A stretch of 64,000 bases of DNA, from positions 44,786,001 through 44,850,000 of the forward strand of contig CP142458.1 in assembly GCA_038049695.1 (NCBI GenBank), given 5' to 3'. A program made the translations under genes and the position numbers. Below, one piece after another: positions 11,587 through 24,346 of this stretch. The notes beneath the pieces were generated by a model that was given only the letters and a program-made list of their open reading frames with translations, was not told the origin of the DNA and ran no database searches. Each line of letters opens with the position of its first letter. Within the stretch, counting starts at the first letter, position 1. The DNA comes from Cinnamomum chago. Its lineage: Eukaryota; Streptophyta; Magnoliopsida; Laurales; Lauraceae.

Positions 11587-13124
11587 CTTTTAAAGAAAGC
11601 AACTGCAGACACTATTGTCGATGCATTTAGCTGAAGTAAACCATCCCAAAGCTTAATAATCTTTGGAGCCACTTTTTCATTATGTACTGCACCTTTTCCA
11701 TCATAATTTGGAGAACAAGAAGGATCATCATCATGCTGAAGAAGTTTCTTTGTGTCACAATCAGTGCCATCTGGTGGAATTTTCTTCTCAAAGTATTGGT
11801 CCACATTCTCCATATTTAATTCATAAGGCTTCTTTGTATTTTTTATCACAGAATTCATGGAACCATGATCTTCGCTGCTAAATTTTTTATTACCCAAACA
11901 TATTTTCTCACAAGAAGCAGGTTTTTCAGGCATCACCATTTTACTTGTGACTGAACAGAGCTGGTCTTCAGCTTTACCACTTACATTAAAGCCTAAAAAT
12001 GTATCAGGAGAAGCAGATATTACTTTCGATGTAGGGTATGGAGAATACTCATATGCTTCCTTTCCAGCACTGCTGGCAGAAGTTTGGGACCTGCCAATTC
12101 CAGTATTTGCGACATCTCTAGCCCCTTCATCATTTGAGTTTTGACCATTCTGTTTGAATTCACTAGCAGATCCAACTTGACGAAAATCCTGAATACTGGA
12201 TCTTCCAAGTTCATTCCCATAATGACCAGACTCCTGATTCTTTAACATACCGTATTGCAACACTTGCGATGATTTTAAGCTATCAGAAGGCGAACTGAAA
12301 AGTTGTTGTGATGAATTTCCTGAAAGAAAATGACTTCTCTGCTCAAATATCAACCCACTCTCTAAACTGAAAGAAGTATGACTCTTTAAACTGAAATGAG
12401 TATGATCCTTTTCTACAGGTGCACTATGTGCACGAGAATATGATTGGATATTGTGATCATTTCGGATGACCATGTCTTGTGCATGAAGTTGCATAACAGG
12501 CAGCAGTGGAATCTCTGGAACTGGTGATTTGAGTAAGGGAGAGGGTGATGATCCGTTACGAAGAAATGAGAGAAAATGGGCATTCCCTAATGTATCATTT
12601 AGATTCCCAACTACAGCTCCTTGGTTGTTTCCATCATTGGTCTGCAAACTTATTGAAATGTTATTATTCAGATCATAAAGCTGGCAGTTATCAAGTTGTG
12701 ACCCTTCATTACTAGAGTCCATAAAATGTAGATTTTGATTTGACACCATTCCCAGAGCACTTCCATACACATTTCTTCCTGAAAATGTCCTAGCATTATC
12801 CTGTGAATTTGACTCTCTCGGCAAAAGATATGCTGAATTGTCTCTCTGACTGCCTCTAAATGGCTCATAGATGCCATCAGATTTTGGTTTATTGTAGCAC
12901 TGTTTCTCCAGAAAGTCTGATTTTCTTTTTCTTGTTGAGTAAACCGAAAAATTCTTATCAGAAGCACCAAATGGAGGTGTGAGTTTCATGTTTACAAACA
13001 GGAGCCTGAGGACCAGCACTACTGAGGCCCTTCTTATGCCGTTGGAGTATCAGGGCCTTTTGCCTTCATTCTTCTTTTGATAATATTTGATCCACCCAAC
13101 CTGGCAGGGACAAATGCTGAAGAT
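11587..13124 (-). CDS. SPOC-domain protein (FPA-like), large exon
   Basis: A minus-strand frame is open from the first ATG (12989) to the AG|GT donor at 11587. It encodes about 467 residues of Ser/Asn/Gln-rich, probably disordered linker, with a basic patch (STRKRKSDF) near the start. It ends KIIKLWDGLLQLNAS...AVAFFK, the first strand of the SPOC domain, completed by the exon at 2777-2897. In FPA-type proteins such a linker joins N-terminal RRMs to SPOC; the proteins act in RNA 3'-end formation and transcription control in the nucleus. A splice acceptor (TTGTGTTGCAG) ends at 13125. The first 29 codons after it (SSAFVPARLGG...) are in another frame and meet TAA at 13034-13036, so the 5' part of the exon carries a frame break or unrecognised splicing. 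The RRM exons were not found. The SPOC call is firm; the subfamily is not. Confidence 0.75.
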
Positions 13125-13849
13125 CTGCAACACAAAAACAAATCCAATAAAAAATGAGGGAAAAAGCTAAGAAAAAACAAATTTGATAAAAGGGGGAACC
13201 ACTTAAAAATTTAGTTTAGAGAAATAATAAACCATCCAATTCAATATGCAAAAGTATCAACATCAAAAAATGCTCTAAAACAATCTGCAAATAACCGAAA
13301 AAAGAAAAAAAAAAAAAAAAAAAAGCACTACAGCTCTAAAAGATATGGTAACAGATAGGTCTTAAAACAACTATTATTGTACCTATGAGGAAAAAAATTG
13401 TAATTTAAATAACCAAACTAATTCATATGAGTCCTATCTATCCAGCACTTACTAGTATGTCAACTGAACATTAACAAATAATAGTCATTCAGAATATTGG
13501 ATCAAGCAGGTAGATTTTTTCTCACAAACTATAGCAGTTGTTTTTTATTAGTTAAGGGAACAGCAATAATTAAAACCTGAGCTAGCAAATGATCATGTCA
13601 GTGCTAATAAACTGAAACTGATCAATTCTTAAGACTTAGATTCAAGGACGCTATGAAACTTGGACATTGGACAAAACATGGGTGTGAGTAGTGGACACAG
13701 ATATGCCAACTTCAAAAGGCATACAGAAGTCCATACAAATGTGTTACAAGTATACTCAAAATTCATCTATACAATTTCCATATACTACTGTTGCTATGGG
13801 ATGAGATATATACTAGGATCACAAAAAAAATTGGGTCTTTTTCTTTTCT
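13125..13849. other. Intron or upstream non-coding stretch
   Basis: It follows the acceptor at 13125 on the minus strand and is presumably intron. It is AT-rich with an A-tract near 13299-13324. No exon was recognised on either strand. Confidence 0.5.
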
Positions 13850-15480
13850 GATAAGTAATAATGGATAAAAACTACATTAATAGAAACGGATCATACACAA
13901 AACAATGAATCCCTCAAGGAAAACAACAATGACCACGGTATAGGAGTGATACACCCAACCACAGTATAGGAGCGATACACCCAAAGTCACCTAGATAACA
14001 AAGGCAATCCAAGCAACAACTCTATGTACCCCTTGTTTAGCTAGAGCATCCGCCATGTTAGTCACAGACTAAACCTCAAAACAAAAAACCACCAGAATAA
14101 GGGATGATAACTGCTTTATCTCATTAAAATAAAACTGAAATTTCCACAGCCTTGCTTGTTCATCAGACACCCATCCAATCGCATTAGGAAAACCCAAATA
14201 AATCTAAAGGGCTTCCAAAATAGCCCACACCTCTTAGAATCTGACTCCCACATGCATAGAAAAGAGAAGCAAGACTCCAATTATCCCTCCAACAGTGGCT
14301 GAATCTAGCTATCCTCTGCCTGCTCCATCAACATTAGATTCTAACACCCCATGCAAAGGAGCAAACCAAGATAACAACCTCCTTACAACCGATGGATCAT
14401 ACGACAATGATGCTTCCTAGTTGAAGAAAATTTCATCCAACTTTAGATTAGCAAACTCCTTCCTGACCAATATCCATTTGGCCACTCACAAACATACCAC
14501 CAAAAGATATGACTTTATAGAGGATAAATAATTCCTAAAGATCCTGTCCTTCCTTCCACACCAACCAAATTGAACATAGGATAATGAAAGGAAGCAACCT
14601 CCAAAAATAACAAACAAGACCATGCTGATGAAATGACCCCAAACCCCAAGCCTAAACCAACTCTGCCAAAGTGTTGGGGAAACACCACGCTAGCTTGCAT
14701 CTGTAAAGAAAATTACTCCAAATGTGAAAAAACAACCTCACCGTGAAGAAATAGATGACTACTCGATTCCTCCTCCTGTCTGCATAGCACGCAAGTGTTT
14801 GAAATATTTTATGCCCCCATGTTTCTTCTCTTTAAGGAATTTGTAGTAGAGATCTTCCCAGTAACTGCCAACCAACAAAATGGCTCCAGCCAAGGAGCTA
14901 AACCCAACCATACCCATGCACTAGAAGATCATGGTTAAGTTGACCCCTTAAGGCTAAATAGAATGCTCTAGTCAACAACTTCCTGAAGAAAGAGGCTTCC
15001 TAATGCAAGTGTTCTATCCTTCCTCTAGAAAAAAAAAAAAAAAGAAAAAAAAATTTAAAGTATGAACCTTCGTAGTTTGTTGAATGACTTCTTCTAAAAG
15101 ACAATACCCAACCAAAGAAATACAGACCCCTAACCATATTACATTGTCTGTCCTCATTGAGATTAAATTATTCGACACCACTCTAATGACACTAGGGTAA
15201 ACACTACAGAGATTACCTACTTACTGATCATTAAAGAAAAAAGAGCTCCTCCCACCCAATCATCACACTAAAATCATACATCCCTCCCATCCCCGGCTCA
15301 AAAACCCACCCACTGCTAAATGAAGGCCTCCACTCTCAACTTGGATTCATCCCTACCACTGACAATAAAACTCCAAAAACCTGACGCATAATAACTATGG
15401 ACTGATTTAGGCAACCCCAAACCACTTACCCTATCTAGATATATTTACAATGATCCTTCTTCACAAAGCATCCCCTTGGC
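13850..15480 (-). mobile_element. Antisense L1-like LINE, 3' half
   Basis: The minus strand reads, near 14030-14070, TNMADALAKQGVHR, the RNase H end of plant LINEs. Further 5' are decayed pieces of the zinc-finger/C-terminal region (14515-14700) and reverse transcriptase. All frames are broken. The element continues at 23181 beyond an inserted Copia. Confidence 0.65.
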
Positions 15481-15485
15481 CAAAC

Positions 15486-17161
15486 TGTTAGATTATATGG
15501 TCCCAATCCAGTGGAAGATGTAATAAATTGATTTATTTCTTTATTTATCAATATAATCATGCTTTCCTTTCATGAGATGAATGGTGTTCTAATACTTATT
15601 TGCACATCACCAATACGAATGACATGATGGTTCACGAGATGAACCGGAGCCCACAAATATATTAGATGTAATACATGTGTGTGGATGAGATCCACATGCG
15701 GGAGACATGTGTCACAAATCTTATACTTAAATTGATTCACAACGGGTGATGAGATTGGGCATCTCATCTGACAAGGTTGCAGCATTATGATCACTATGAG
15801 ATAGTGTCTCGATCATCGGAGTGTAAGACACTGGATCATTGTGCTGGTACATTGGATGTATTGAAGGACCATGAGAAGCACCTTATGAAACACTGTCTTT
15901 ATTTTAAGGTCTGCTCTCATAATTCCCTAGCAATAGGCTCTTAATCCTGAAACATTAATGAACTCAAGTTTCTATCTATTCATTTGCTTTGAGTCACCAA
16001 TGAGTGAGGTCAACTATAAGTCAACACCTCAGTGTCTTGGGTACGTGGTAGTAGAACTGTGGGAACATTCAATGGTCAAGATGGAAACTATCTTCATTAT
16101 CCCCTTGTGCCAATTAATGGATTTATCATTGGTAAGTGCGCACCCATCTCAATTAAGAGTTAATTAGATGGAACCGATGATCACTGTGATTGATTGGGTC
16201 TCAAGGATAATACGATATGGATCTAAGTTGGTGGGACAGGTTTTATCCAATTGATCCATGGATATTGATGGAGGGGCCTATTTATGGTCATAGGGAAGTT
16301 TAGGGTCTTTATGTAATTTATTCCTAAGGCTGGAGTTCAATTGCATATATATAGTGGAGTTATTTGCAATTAACTACGGGCCCGGATTGCACATGCAATG
16401 TGGGGTCAGGGTGTCCCAGTTGAAGCCAACTTTTTGTCGAATCCCTAGTGGTCCCCGCGCTTTCCCAAGATTAGATCATTACTAATTCTACTTTAACTCA
16501 AAAGGAAAAAGAAATAGAAAGGTACTAATCCTATTTGAAGTGAGACTTCTAATTGTGATATTAGTAAGTTACTAATTGTTTTGGAACTAGGACTTCTAAT
16601 AATAATTAGTAAGTAAAGGGGAGGTTGCTTTAGCGCTATAAATAAAGGAGAATAAGGAGGTGAACGTCCCATGCAATTTCTCCATCTTAGAATTCACGCC
16701 CAAGCTCCTTTGTACAAGTGTTGCACACACCCCTCTCCTCTCCCTCTTCTAGTTTCTCTTCCGATTCTCCATTGAGGTTCTAGTTGGTTTTCTCTTGGAG
16801 ATCCCACCATTCTCCTTGAGAATAGAGATCTGATACGGGCCATAGCGTGGAAGAAAATTAGTTCTTGGAGATCCTAATTAGCTACTAAGAAAAAGTTCTT
16901 CATCTAGCAAGTCTTCTCCTCCATTAGAGCACAACCGAGCTCCCAAGGTATAATCTACTTCCTTGTATGTTGTGGATTAATTGTGGATGTATGTTGCTGC
17001 TATTTTCTATCTTGGAGATAGTGTTCTACTGATCATGATTGATGAGATTGAGGTCTTGGATCCTGGATTGGGTTTTCTAGCCTTATGGATACTTGATCCC
17101 TGTGTCAAGTGGGTCAAAAGTTTTTTGGAAACCTATCCACAAAGCCCACCTACTTCCAACA
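15486..17161 (+). repeat. 5' LTR of Copia A1
   Basis: It is 1676 bp, starts TGTTAGATTATATGG and ends CTACTTCCAACA. The promoter TATA box TATAAATA is at 16637-16644. The same LTR occurs at 4792-6483, at 59396-61057 and truncated at 21820-23175. Confidence 0.9.
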
Positions 17162-17163
17162 AT

Positions 17164-17175
17164 TGGTATCAGAGC
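17164..17175 (+). promoter_or_regulatory. Primer binding site, tRNA-iMet type
   Basis: TGGTATCAGAGC lies two bases after the LTR end. This is the usual Copia primer site, complementary to the 3' end of initiator tRNA-Met. Confidence 0.9.
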
Positions 17176-18912
17176 CATACATCATCTCTAATCATGTTAG
17201 ATCAGTAAGCTTGTTCTAATCTTTGCATGAGATGTGATAGGATAGAACAAGGGCTATGTAAGGATCAGTTTTGATGAATTTGCTTGGTTCAATAGTAGGT
17301 TCATGTTTGGAAAGTCACAAAAGAGTTTAATTATGATGGGAGAATGGTAGGAAGCCATTGGAGGGCATTAGACGTTGTTTTGGAAGCAATTGGACTCAAT
17401 TACATAAACCCAAATTCTGATGTTCGTCGATCCGATCGACCTGGCCTTGTGCTTGGTCGACCGGGTGCCTGTAGGCCAGTTGACCGAGCCCTCTGGCCGG
17501 TCGACCGGGTACACTGACATAGCAAAGTGCAGGTTTCAGATTTTCAATTTCGGGTCTCTTTTGGCATCCTGTCTTTCCATCATGGTTTGGCAGCCTGATT
17601 TTGTGATTTGTATGGTTGTATGAGATACTAACTTGCAGGTGATATTGTCCTCTCCATGTGGCCCACAAGTCTTTTACTTTCTTTTTATGATTATTGGTTT
17701 ACTTGAGGCTAAGTATAAAGGGCATCATGATTTCCTTGGTTTCCCGTAAAAGGGCAAGGCATGGTAAATTTCCCTATAGCCCTTTTTATTTCCATTATTA
17801 GATTACTATATAAGTCTCATCGTCGAGGCATAGGAATTTATGTAATTTTCTAAATTTGCAAATTCTTGCAGTGTCCGAGACGAAGAAGGAAAGTGAAATT
17901 GGACTCCTAATCAAAGAGTTTGAAGATTACCAAAAGTGTTTTGGAGATGCCCAAAGAGTTTAAGGAATCCCAAAGTTTTGTAAAGTCTAGAAGTCCAAGA
18001 AGTCTATTTGGCTTGGGCCATGTGTAGGAGATGACTAGTTTCTATTTTTGCACTTTCTATTTATGGATGTGTGCTTATTATAGAATGTTTCCAAATCTGA
18101 TCCAAACATAGCAGTTTCCAAAATTGGTCAAATCAAATTAATTTTTAGAAAGAGTTCTAATTAGTGTTGGTGGACCCATGAGATGGACTCATTGGTAACA
18201 CTAATCTTAGAAATTGGGCTTTCCTTAAATATAACTTGACTTGGAACCAATCATTGGTCATATCATGAGATGATTTGATATTTATTTATGTGGGCCCATA
18301 GACCTTAAAGGAAATTCTCAATTCTAAAATATATTCTCGGATCGAGGCATTTAAATTGAGATTTCTCCATGGTTTTCCACCATAGGTCCATTGCAAGGAA
18401 AGCATTAGCCTCGCGCCATCTTGAGAATGGCCATTCCCTACGAAGGGCTTTTATTTGTCTGGTTACTAGATATGAATCTCCTTATGGATAGTGTTGGTGA
18501 GACGGGGTGGGGGCCCCCTCCCCAAAAAGGAGCTGCCCACAACGGTTGTCATGCAATGCTAGTTGGTGGGTCACACTTAACTAAAATAGTAATGTAGCAT
18601 CCCCAAGGATTTGCCTCATGTATTTTAGAAATCAAAGCTAATCGGGAGTCGTACATTATTTGGCATCATACATTATTTGGTATGAGATACCTAGATGATA
18701 ATGAATGATGGGGATCATGGATAGTTAGTCTTAATCCTAATTTTGACCAACTTTGATCCGCATCAATCTAGGTGGTATTCGCAGCACTCAAGGAGGCATA
18801 CCCCAAGGGATTGGAATTCTGATGTATTCTGAATTTAGTCGTTATTAGGATTCTCATAAAAATTTGATAGAATACTAAACCCTAATGTCATTTCTATTCT
18901 TAAGTTGAATGT
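17176..18912 (+). other. Long untranslated leader of Copia A1
   Basis: About 1.7 kb without an open frame, between primer site and gag. From about 17640 it is collinear with the leader of copy A3 (from about 61430). It contains a short GC-rich tandem repeat (17430-17510). Confidence 0.7.
17430..17510. repeat. GTCGACC tandem repeat, about 21-23 bp period
   Basis: TCGACC or TTGACC recurs at 17436, 17457, 17480 and 17501, mostly as GGTCGACCGGG; GGTCGACC is a perfect 8-bp palindrome. It is restricted to the A1 leader, and copy A3 has a different GC repeat in the comparable place. Confidence 0.8.
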
Positions 18913-21820
18913 ATGGACAGTATGGTTATGTGCTACAGCTTATTCAGCATGAATTCATCTACTTTCAATCCACTTGCGACCATCCTCAACCAAAATAAGT
19001 TGGTGGGATCCAACTACGTGGACTGGAAAAGGAACCTTGATATTGTCCTGACTGCTTCAGGATACAAATATGTCCTTATCACACCCTGGCCTGAGGAGCC
19101 TGAGCCAGATGCACCACGAGACCAGAAAGACCATTACACCAAATGGATCAAAGACGATGAGATGGCCAGGTGCTATATGCAGGCATCTATGTCTAGTGTT
19201 CTACAATACCAACATCAACCCTATAGACTGCATCCAATATTATATCGAACTTAAAGAAGATGTTAGGGGACCAAGGGAGGCCTGCCTATGAGGGTACTCA
19301 TGAGCACTAAGATGGCCAAGAGAACCCTAGTACAGGATCACATGTTGAAAATGATGGACTCATTGAATGAGTTAGATGTACTAAGTGTTGCGATTGATGC
19401 AGAATCACAGATAGACATGATCCTCGAGTTGCTGCCAGATTCATTTAACCATTTCAAGATCAATAATAATATGAATAAAATGAATCCGACCCTAGCTGAG
19501 TTGTCTAACCAGCTGATAGCGACTGAGGGCATCATGAAGAAGAAGCCAACTACCCTGATGACAAAAAAGTCAGTTGCCAGGTCCAACCCGAAAGGCAAAA
19601 AGAAATCGGGCTCCAAGAGTCCTAAGGTGGAGAATGGTACTAGTGGTGATGTGGCAAAGGCTAAGGGTACTGGAGCAAAGGGAAAGTGTTTCCACTATGG
19701 TATGACAAGACATTGGAAGAAGAATTGTCCTGATTTTCTGTCTAAGAAAAAGACCTCTGGTATGATTGAGTCACTTGTTTCTGAAGTTAGTTTTGCAACT
19801 AGTACTTCAAAATCTTGGTGTATTAACTCTGGTACAACTAATCACATCTGTAATTCGTTGCAAGGGTTCCGGGACACTAGGAGGCTTAGTGACGACGAAA
19901 TCATTGTTAACCTATGATCTGAAGCTAAGGCTGAAGCAGTGTCAGTGGGAGTAGTAACTTTGTTATTTTCAGATATTAAATTGGTTTTGTCAGATACTCT
20001 ATATGTACCGTCTTTAAGGCGGAATTTAATTTCAGGTTCTAGTTTGGTGAAAAAAAGTTATTCTATTACTTTTGGTACTAAAGTTGTCATAAAGAGGAAC
20101 GGTACTCTTATATGTTCTGGCAAGGTAACCAATGGACTTTATTTGATAACTCTCACAATGTATGAGATACATGACACTGAAATAATCAATAGGCCATCAT
20201 TAAAGGGAAAGTCACCTTCATCTAATCCAACAAAACTCTAGCACCTGAGGATAGGTCATATTAACCTAAACAAAATTGACAGGCTAGTGAAAGATGGTAT
20301 CTTGCCTTCATTGGTAGTAGAACCAATACCTGTCTGCGAGTCCTGTCTGAAAGGCAAAATGACCAAAAGACCATTTTCATCCAAGGGCAATAGTGCTAAA
20401 CATTTATTGGAATTAGTGAATACTGATGTGTGGACCCATAAATGTGTGAGTATTTCATCACTTTCACAAAGGATTACTCAAGATATGGATACAAATACCT
20501 TATGCACCGCAAGTTCGAGGCTTTTGAAAAGTTCAAGGAGCTTCGAGCGGAAGCGGAAAATCAATTAAGTAAAAGTATCGAGATTTTTCGATCAGATCGA
20601 TGAGACGAATATCTCTCATCTAAATATATGGGATACTTATCAAAGAATGAGATTATATCCCAGTTGTCTGCTCCTGATATGCCTTAACAGAATGGAGTAG
20701 CAGAAAGAAGGAACCGGACTCTTTTAAATATGATCATGTCTATCATGAGTTCCTCAGGATTACCTATATATCCTTTTGAGGATATGCCTTGGATACTGAA
20801 ATGTACATACTAAGCCTCGTACCATCTAAGTTTGTACCTAAAACTCCCCGAGAGTTATGGTCCGGGCAAAAGCCTAGTCTACAACATTTACATATTTGGG
20901 GTTGTCTGGCCCATGTGCTGAAGGTTAAGACGGATAAGTTGGAATTGAAATCGAAAGTATGCACTTTTATAAGATATTCTAAATGAACTAAAGATTGGTT
21001 ATTCTATAATCCCAAAGAGCAAAAAGTGCTTGTCATCATCAATGCGGTTTTTCTAGAGGAAGATTATATGAATGACCGGAAATCTTTAGAGAAGGTTATC
21101 GTGGAAGAAATTCAAGAGCGATCAATTTCAAATCCAAGTATGACCGAACTTGAAGAGAATCCGCCCATACCTGACCCAGTAGTTACACCAATGCCTTGTC
21201 GTAGTGGGAGAATTGTCAGGCCCCCAAATAGGTTCTCGTTTTTTGGAGAGTCTTACGAGGTAATCACGGAAGAACCGGAATAAGAACCCTGTAACTATGA
21301 TGAAGCAATCAATGACATAGATTCAGGACGTTGGCAAGCAGCTATGAAAGCTAAGATGGAGTCTATGTACTCTAATCAGGTCTGGACACTTGTGGACATG
21401 CCGGCCAATATTACACCTATTGGGTGCGAGTTGGTCAACGAGAGAAAAACTGGACCAGATGGAAGAATCGAGACCTTCAAGGTCAAGCCTGTTGCGAAAG
21501 GGTATATTCAAAAAGAGGGTATCGATTATGAGAAAACCTTCTCGCCGGTAGCCATGCTCAAGTCCATCTAGATACTCTTATCCATTGCAGCTCATCTCGA
21601 TTACGAGATTTGGCAAATGGATGTCAAGACGGCGTTTCTCAACGGCCATCTTGAGGAAGACATCTATATGATGCAACCAGATGATTTTGTAGCTAAAAAC
21701 CAAGAGCAAAGAGTTTGCAAGCTGCAAAAGTCCATTTATGGACAAAAGCAGGCATCTCGGAGCTAGAACATCCGTTTTAACCAAGCAATCAAGTCATTTG
21801 GTTTTTGTCAAAATCCGGAT
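18913..21820 (+). pseudogene. Copia A1 gag-pol, multiply broken and truncated
   Basis: Domains in order, in shifting frames: gag (KLVGSNYVDWKRNLDIVL, DEMARCYMQASMS; 18950-19510); zinc knuckle with a lost Cys (CFHYGMTRHWKKNC, about 19687); protease with the catalytic DSG changed to NSG (INSGTTNHIC, about 19828); pre-integrase (HLRIGHINL); integrase (QNGVAERRNRT, about 20690); reverse transcriptase ([13 protein letters not shown] and WQMDVKTAFLNG, 21510-21650; IYGQKQAS). The frame then stops where sequence jumps into the middle of the 3' LTR. The YVDD box and RNase H are missing. It cannot encode active enzymes. Confidence 0.85.
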
Positions 21821-23175
21821 GAGATAGTGTCTCAATCATTGGAGTGTAAGACTCTGAATCATTGTGCTGGTACATTGGATGTATTGAAGGATCATGAGAA
21901 GCACCTTATGAAACACTGTCTTTACTTTAAGGTCTGCTCATAATTCCCTAGCAATAAGCTCTTAATCCTGAGACATTAATGAACTCAAGTTTCTATCTAT
22001 TCATTTGCTTTGAGTCACCAATGAGTGAGGCCAACTGTAAGTCAACACCTCAGTGTCTTGGGTACGTGGTAGTAGAACTGTGGGAACATTCAATGGTCAA
22101 GATGGAAACTATCTTCATTATCCCCTTGTGCCAATTAATGGATTTATCATTGGTAAGTGCGCACCCATCTCAATTAAGAGTTAATTAGATGGAACCGATG
22201 ATCACTGTGATTGATTGGGTCTCAAGGATAATACGATATGGATCTAAGTTGGTGGGACAGGTTTTATCCAATTGATCCATGGATATTGATGGAGGGGCCT
22301 ATTTATGGTCATAGGGAAGTTTAGGGTCTTTATGTAATTTATTTCTAAGACTGGAGTTCAATTGCATATATATAGTGGAATTACTTACAATTAACTGCGG
22401 GCCCGGATTGCACATGAGATGTGAGGTCAGGGTGTCCCAGTAGGAGTCAGCTTTCTATGGAATCCCTAGTGGTCCCCACGCTAGCCCAAGATTAGATCAT
22501 TACTAATCTACTTGAACTCAAAAGGAAAAGGAAATAGAAAGCTACTAATCCTATTTAAAGTGAGACTTCTAATTATAATATTAGTAAGTTACTAATTGTT
22601 TTGGAACTGGGACTTCTAATAATAATTAGTAAGGAGGAGGTTGCTTTGGTGCTATAAATAGAGGAGAATAAGGAGGCGGACGTCCCATGCAATTTCCCCA
22701 TCTTGGAATTCACGCCCAAGCTCCCTTGTGCAAGTGTTGCACACGCCCCTCTCTCATCTCCCTCTTCTAGTTTCTCTTCCGATTCTCCTTTAAGGTTCTA
22801 GTTGGTTTTCTCTTGGAGATCCCATCATTCTCCTTGAGAATAGAGATCTGACAAGGGCCATAGCGTGGATGAAAATTAGGTCTTGGAGATCCTAATTAGC
22901 TACTAAGAAAGAGTTATTCATCTAGCAAGTCTTCTCCACTAAAGCACAACTGAGCTCCCAAGGTATAATCAACTTCCTTGTATGTTGTGGATTAATTGTG
23001 GATGTATGTTGCTACTATTTTCTATCTTGGAGATAGTGTTCTACTAATCATGATTGATGAGAATGAGGTCTTGGATCCTAGATTGGGTTTTCTAGCCTTA
23101 TGGATACTTGATCCATGTGTCAAATGGGTCAAAAGTTTTTGAAAACCTATCCACGAGGCCCACCTACTTCCAAAA
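21820..23175 (+). repeat. 3' LTR of Copia A1, first ~311 bp missing
   Basis: It is collinear with 15797-17161. The junction lies at ATGAG shared by pol (CCGGATGAG) and LTR (CTATGAGATAG), so the deletion probably arose at a 5-bp microhomology. The end CTACTTCCAAAA differs by one base from the 5' LTR end. Confidence 0.85.
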
Positions 23176-23180
23176 CAAAG

Positions 23181-23990
23181 CCCCACCAAATTTTTCTAAG
23201 AACGCCCAATTTTAATTTTCAGGGCTTCAAAGACTCAAAAACACTGAACCCTTTACCTTTATTGCCTCATTAGACTTTGTTAGGTGCATTCTCTTCAATC
23301 TTCATATCACTTTGCCCTCCCACAGGGTCCTAATCTGGTCCAACCTCATTCCCATCACCTTGGGCAACTTAAAAAAGGCAAGCAATAAATAACCTCTAAT
23401 TAGACAAAACTTCCTTAATCAAAGAAATTTCTCCCAATATTGCCTTTTCCAGATAGATAGCTTCTTTTCAGATTTTTCAATAACTAGATCCCAAACCATT
23501 CTTGACCTCGGCTTAGCCCCAATAAGATCAAGATAATAAATAGCGAGCCCCCCAGCTATGCAGTGAAAAAACAATTAGCTAGAGACTAGGAAACCTCATC
23601 CAAACAACCAACCTCCACCAATAAACTCTGACATGCTGATCTTCAAACCTAGAGTCAATTGAAAGCAACACAGAATTCTTTTCAAAGAAACGAAGTCCTC
23701 CGTCTCCCTTGTTGGTGAGCTAAAAAATAAATAGTATCACCTGCACCTTGAAAATGATGACCACCTCCCCATTGCGCCACACCTCGAAACTTCCTGCCAA
23801 ACCAATGTCCGTTGCTTTACCAACAAAGCTCCCATTGCCTCTATTGCAATCATTAACAAGAACAAAGAAAGAGCATCCCCTTATCTAAGACACTTGGAAG
23901 CTCGAAACAAATAAGGAGGGGGTCCCTTCACCAAAATAGAGGAAGAAGTAGATGATAGACACTCCCGAATAGGGATGCCGATAGGGCGAG
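23181..23990 (-). mobile_element. Antisense L1-like LINE, reverse transcriptase part
   Basis: This continues the LINE at 13850-15480 on the other side of Copia A1. The minus strand shows decayed reverse transcriptase near 23700-23880 (LFVLVND, then GDTIYFL in the place of the catalytic box) and downstream LINE C-terminal sequence. There is no open frame. Confidence 0.55.
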
Positions 23991-24088
23991 TTTAGTACGA
24001 GTTAAGGTTAACCCAAATGCGCCATGCCTTACATTTATGTCATCAAAACCCAACTCATCCCATGACCGGTCATAAGTTTGAGATAATC
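23991..24088. other. Short unassigned joint between LINE and Copia D
   Basis: Copia D gag similarity stops at 24089. This stretch fits neither neighbour clearly. Confidence 0.3.
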
Positions 24089-24346
24089 TCACATCCCATG
24101 GGCAGATTTGCAAGGTTTCAGATTGAGAATAAAATGGGGTTCAATAGAGTCTTGTAACCAATTTTTTATTTTAGCATCCTTAGTTTTCCAGGCTAACATC
24201 TTCTTGTCATCGTCCTCCAATTTAGGTTCAGAACCATCCATGTAGCCCCAGACTTCGTTTCCTTCTAAATAGATTTGAAACTGGAAGGCCCACGAGGTAT
24301 AATTTTTCCCCTCAAAACGAACGAAGGCAATTTCAGATTTCTCCAT
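24089..24346 (-). pseudogene. Copia D gag, N-terminal fragment
   Basis: The minus strand starts MEKSEIAFVRFEGKNY (24346) and continues SWAFQFQIYLEGNEVWGY, WKTKDAKIKNW and EPHFILNLKP, closely parallel to the gag start of the intact Copia C (MDKSEV..FTGKNY, FQFQIYLEAKELWG). Similarity ends after AHGM, where the protein is cut. The gag nucleocapsid and all of pol are absent. Its leader lies to the right and is interrupted by the 24511-27889 solo LTR. Confidence 0.85.

Larger units (their letters stand above)
15486..23175 (+). mobile_element. Copia element A1, degenerate, with internal deletion
   Basis: Order: 5' LTR, tRNA-Met primer site, 1.7-kb leader, broken gag-pol, truncated 3' LTR. The flanks are CAAAC and CAAAG, a target duplication with one mismatch, and the LINE sequence is continuous across it. 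The two LTR copies differ at several percent of positions by eye. Together with many stops and a deletion this marks an old, dead copy. Confidence 0.85.

Noticed and set aside
13299..13324. Long A-run as a poly(A) tail of a processed copy
   Set aside because: Nothing upstream resembles a processed transcript; it is more likely intronic low complexity.
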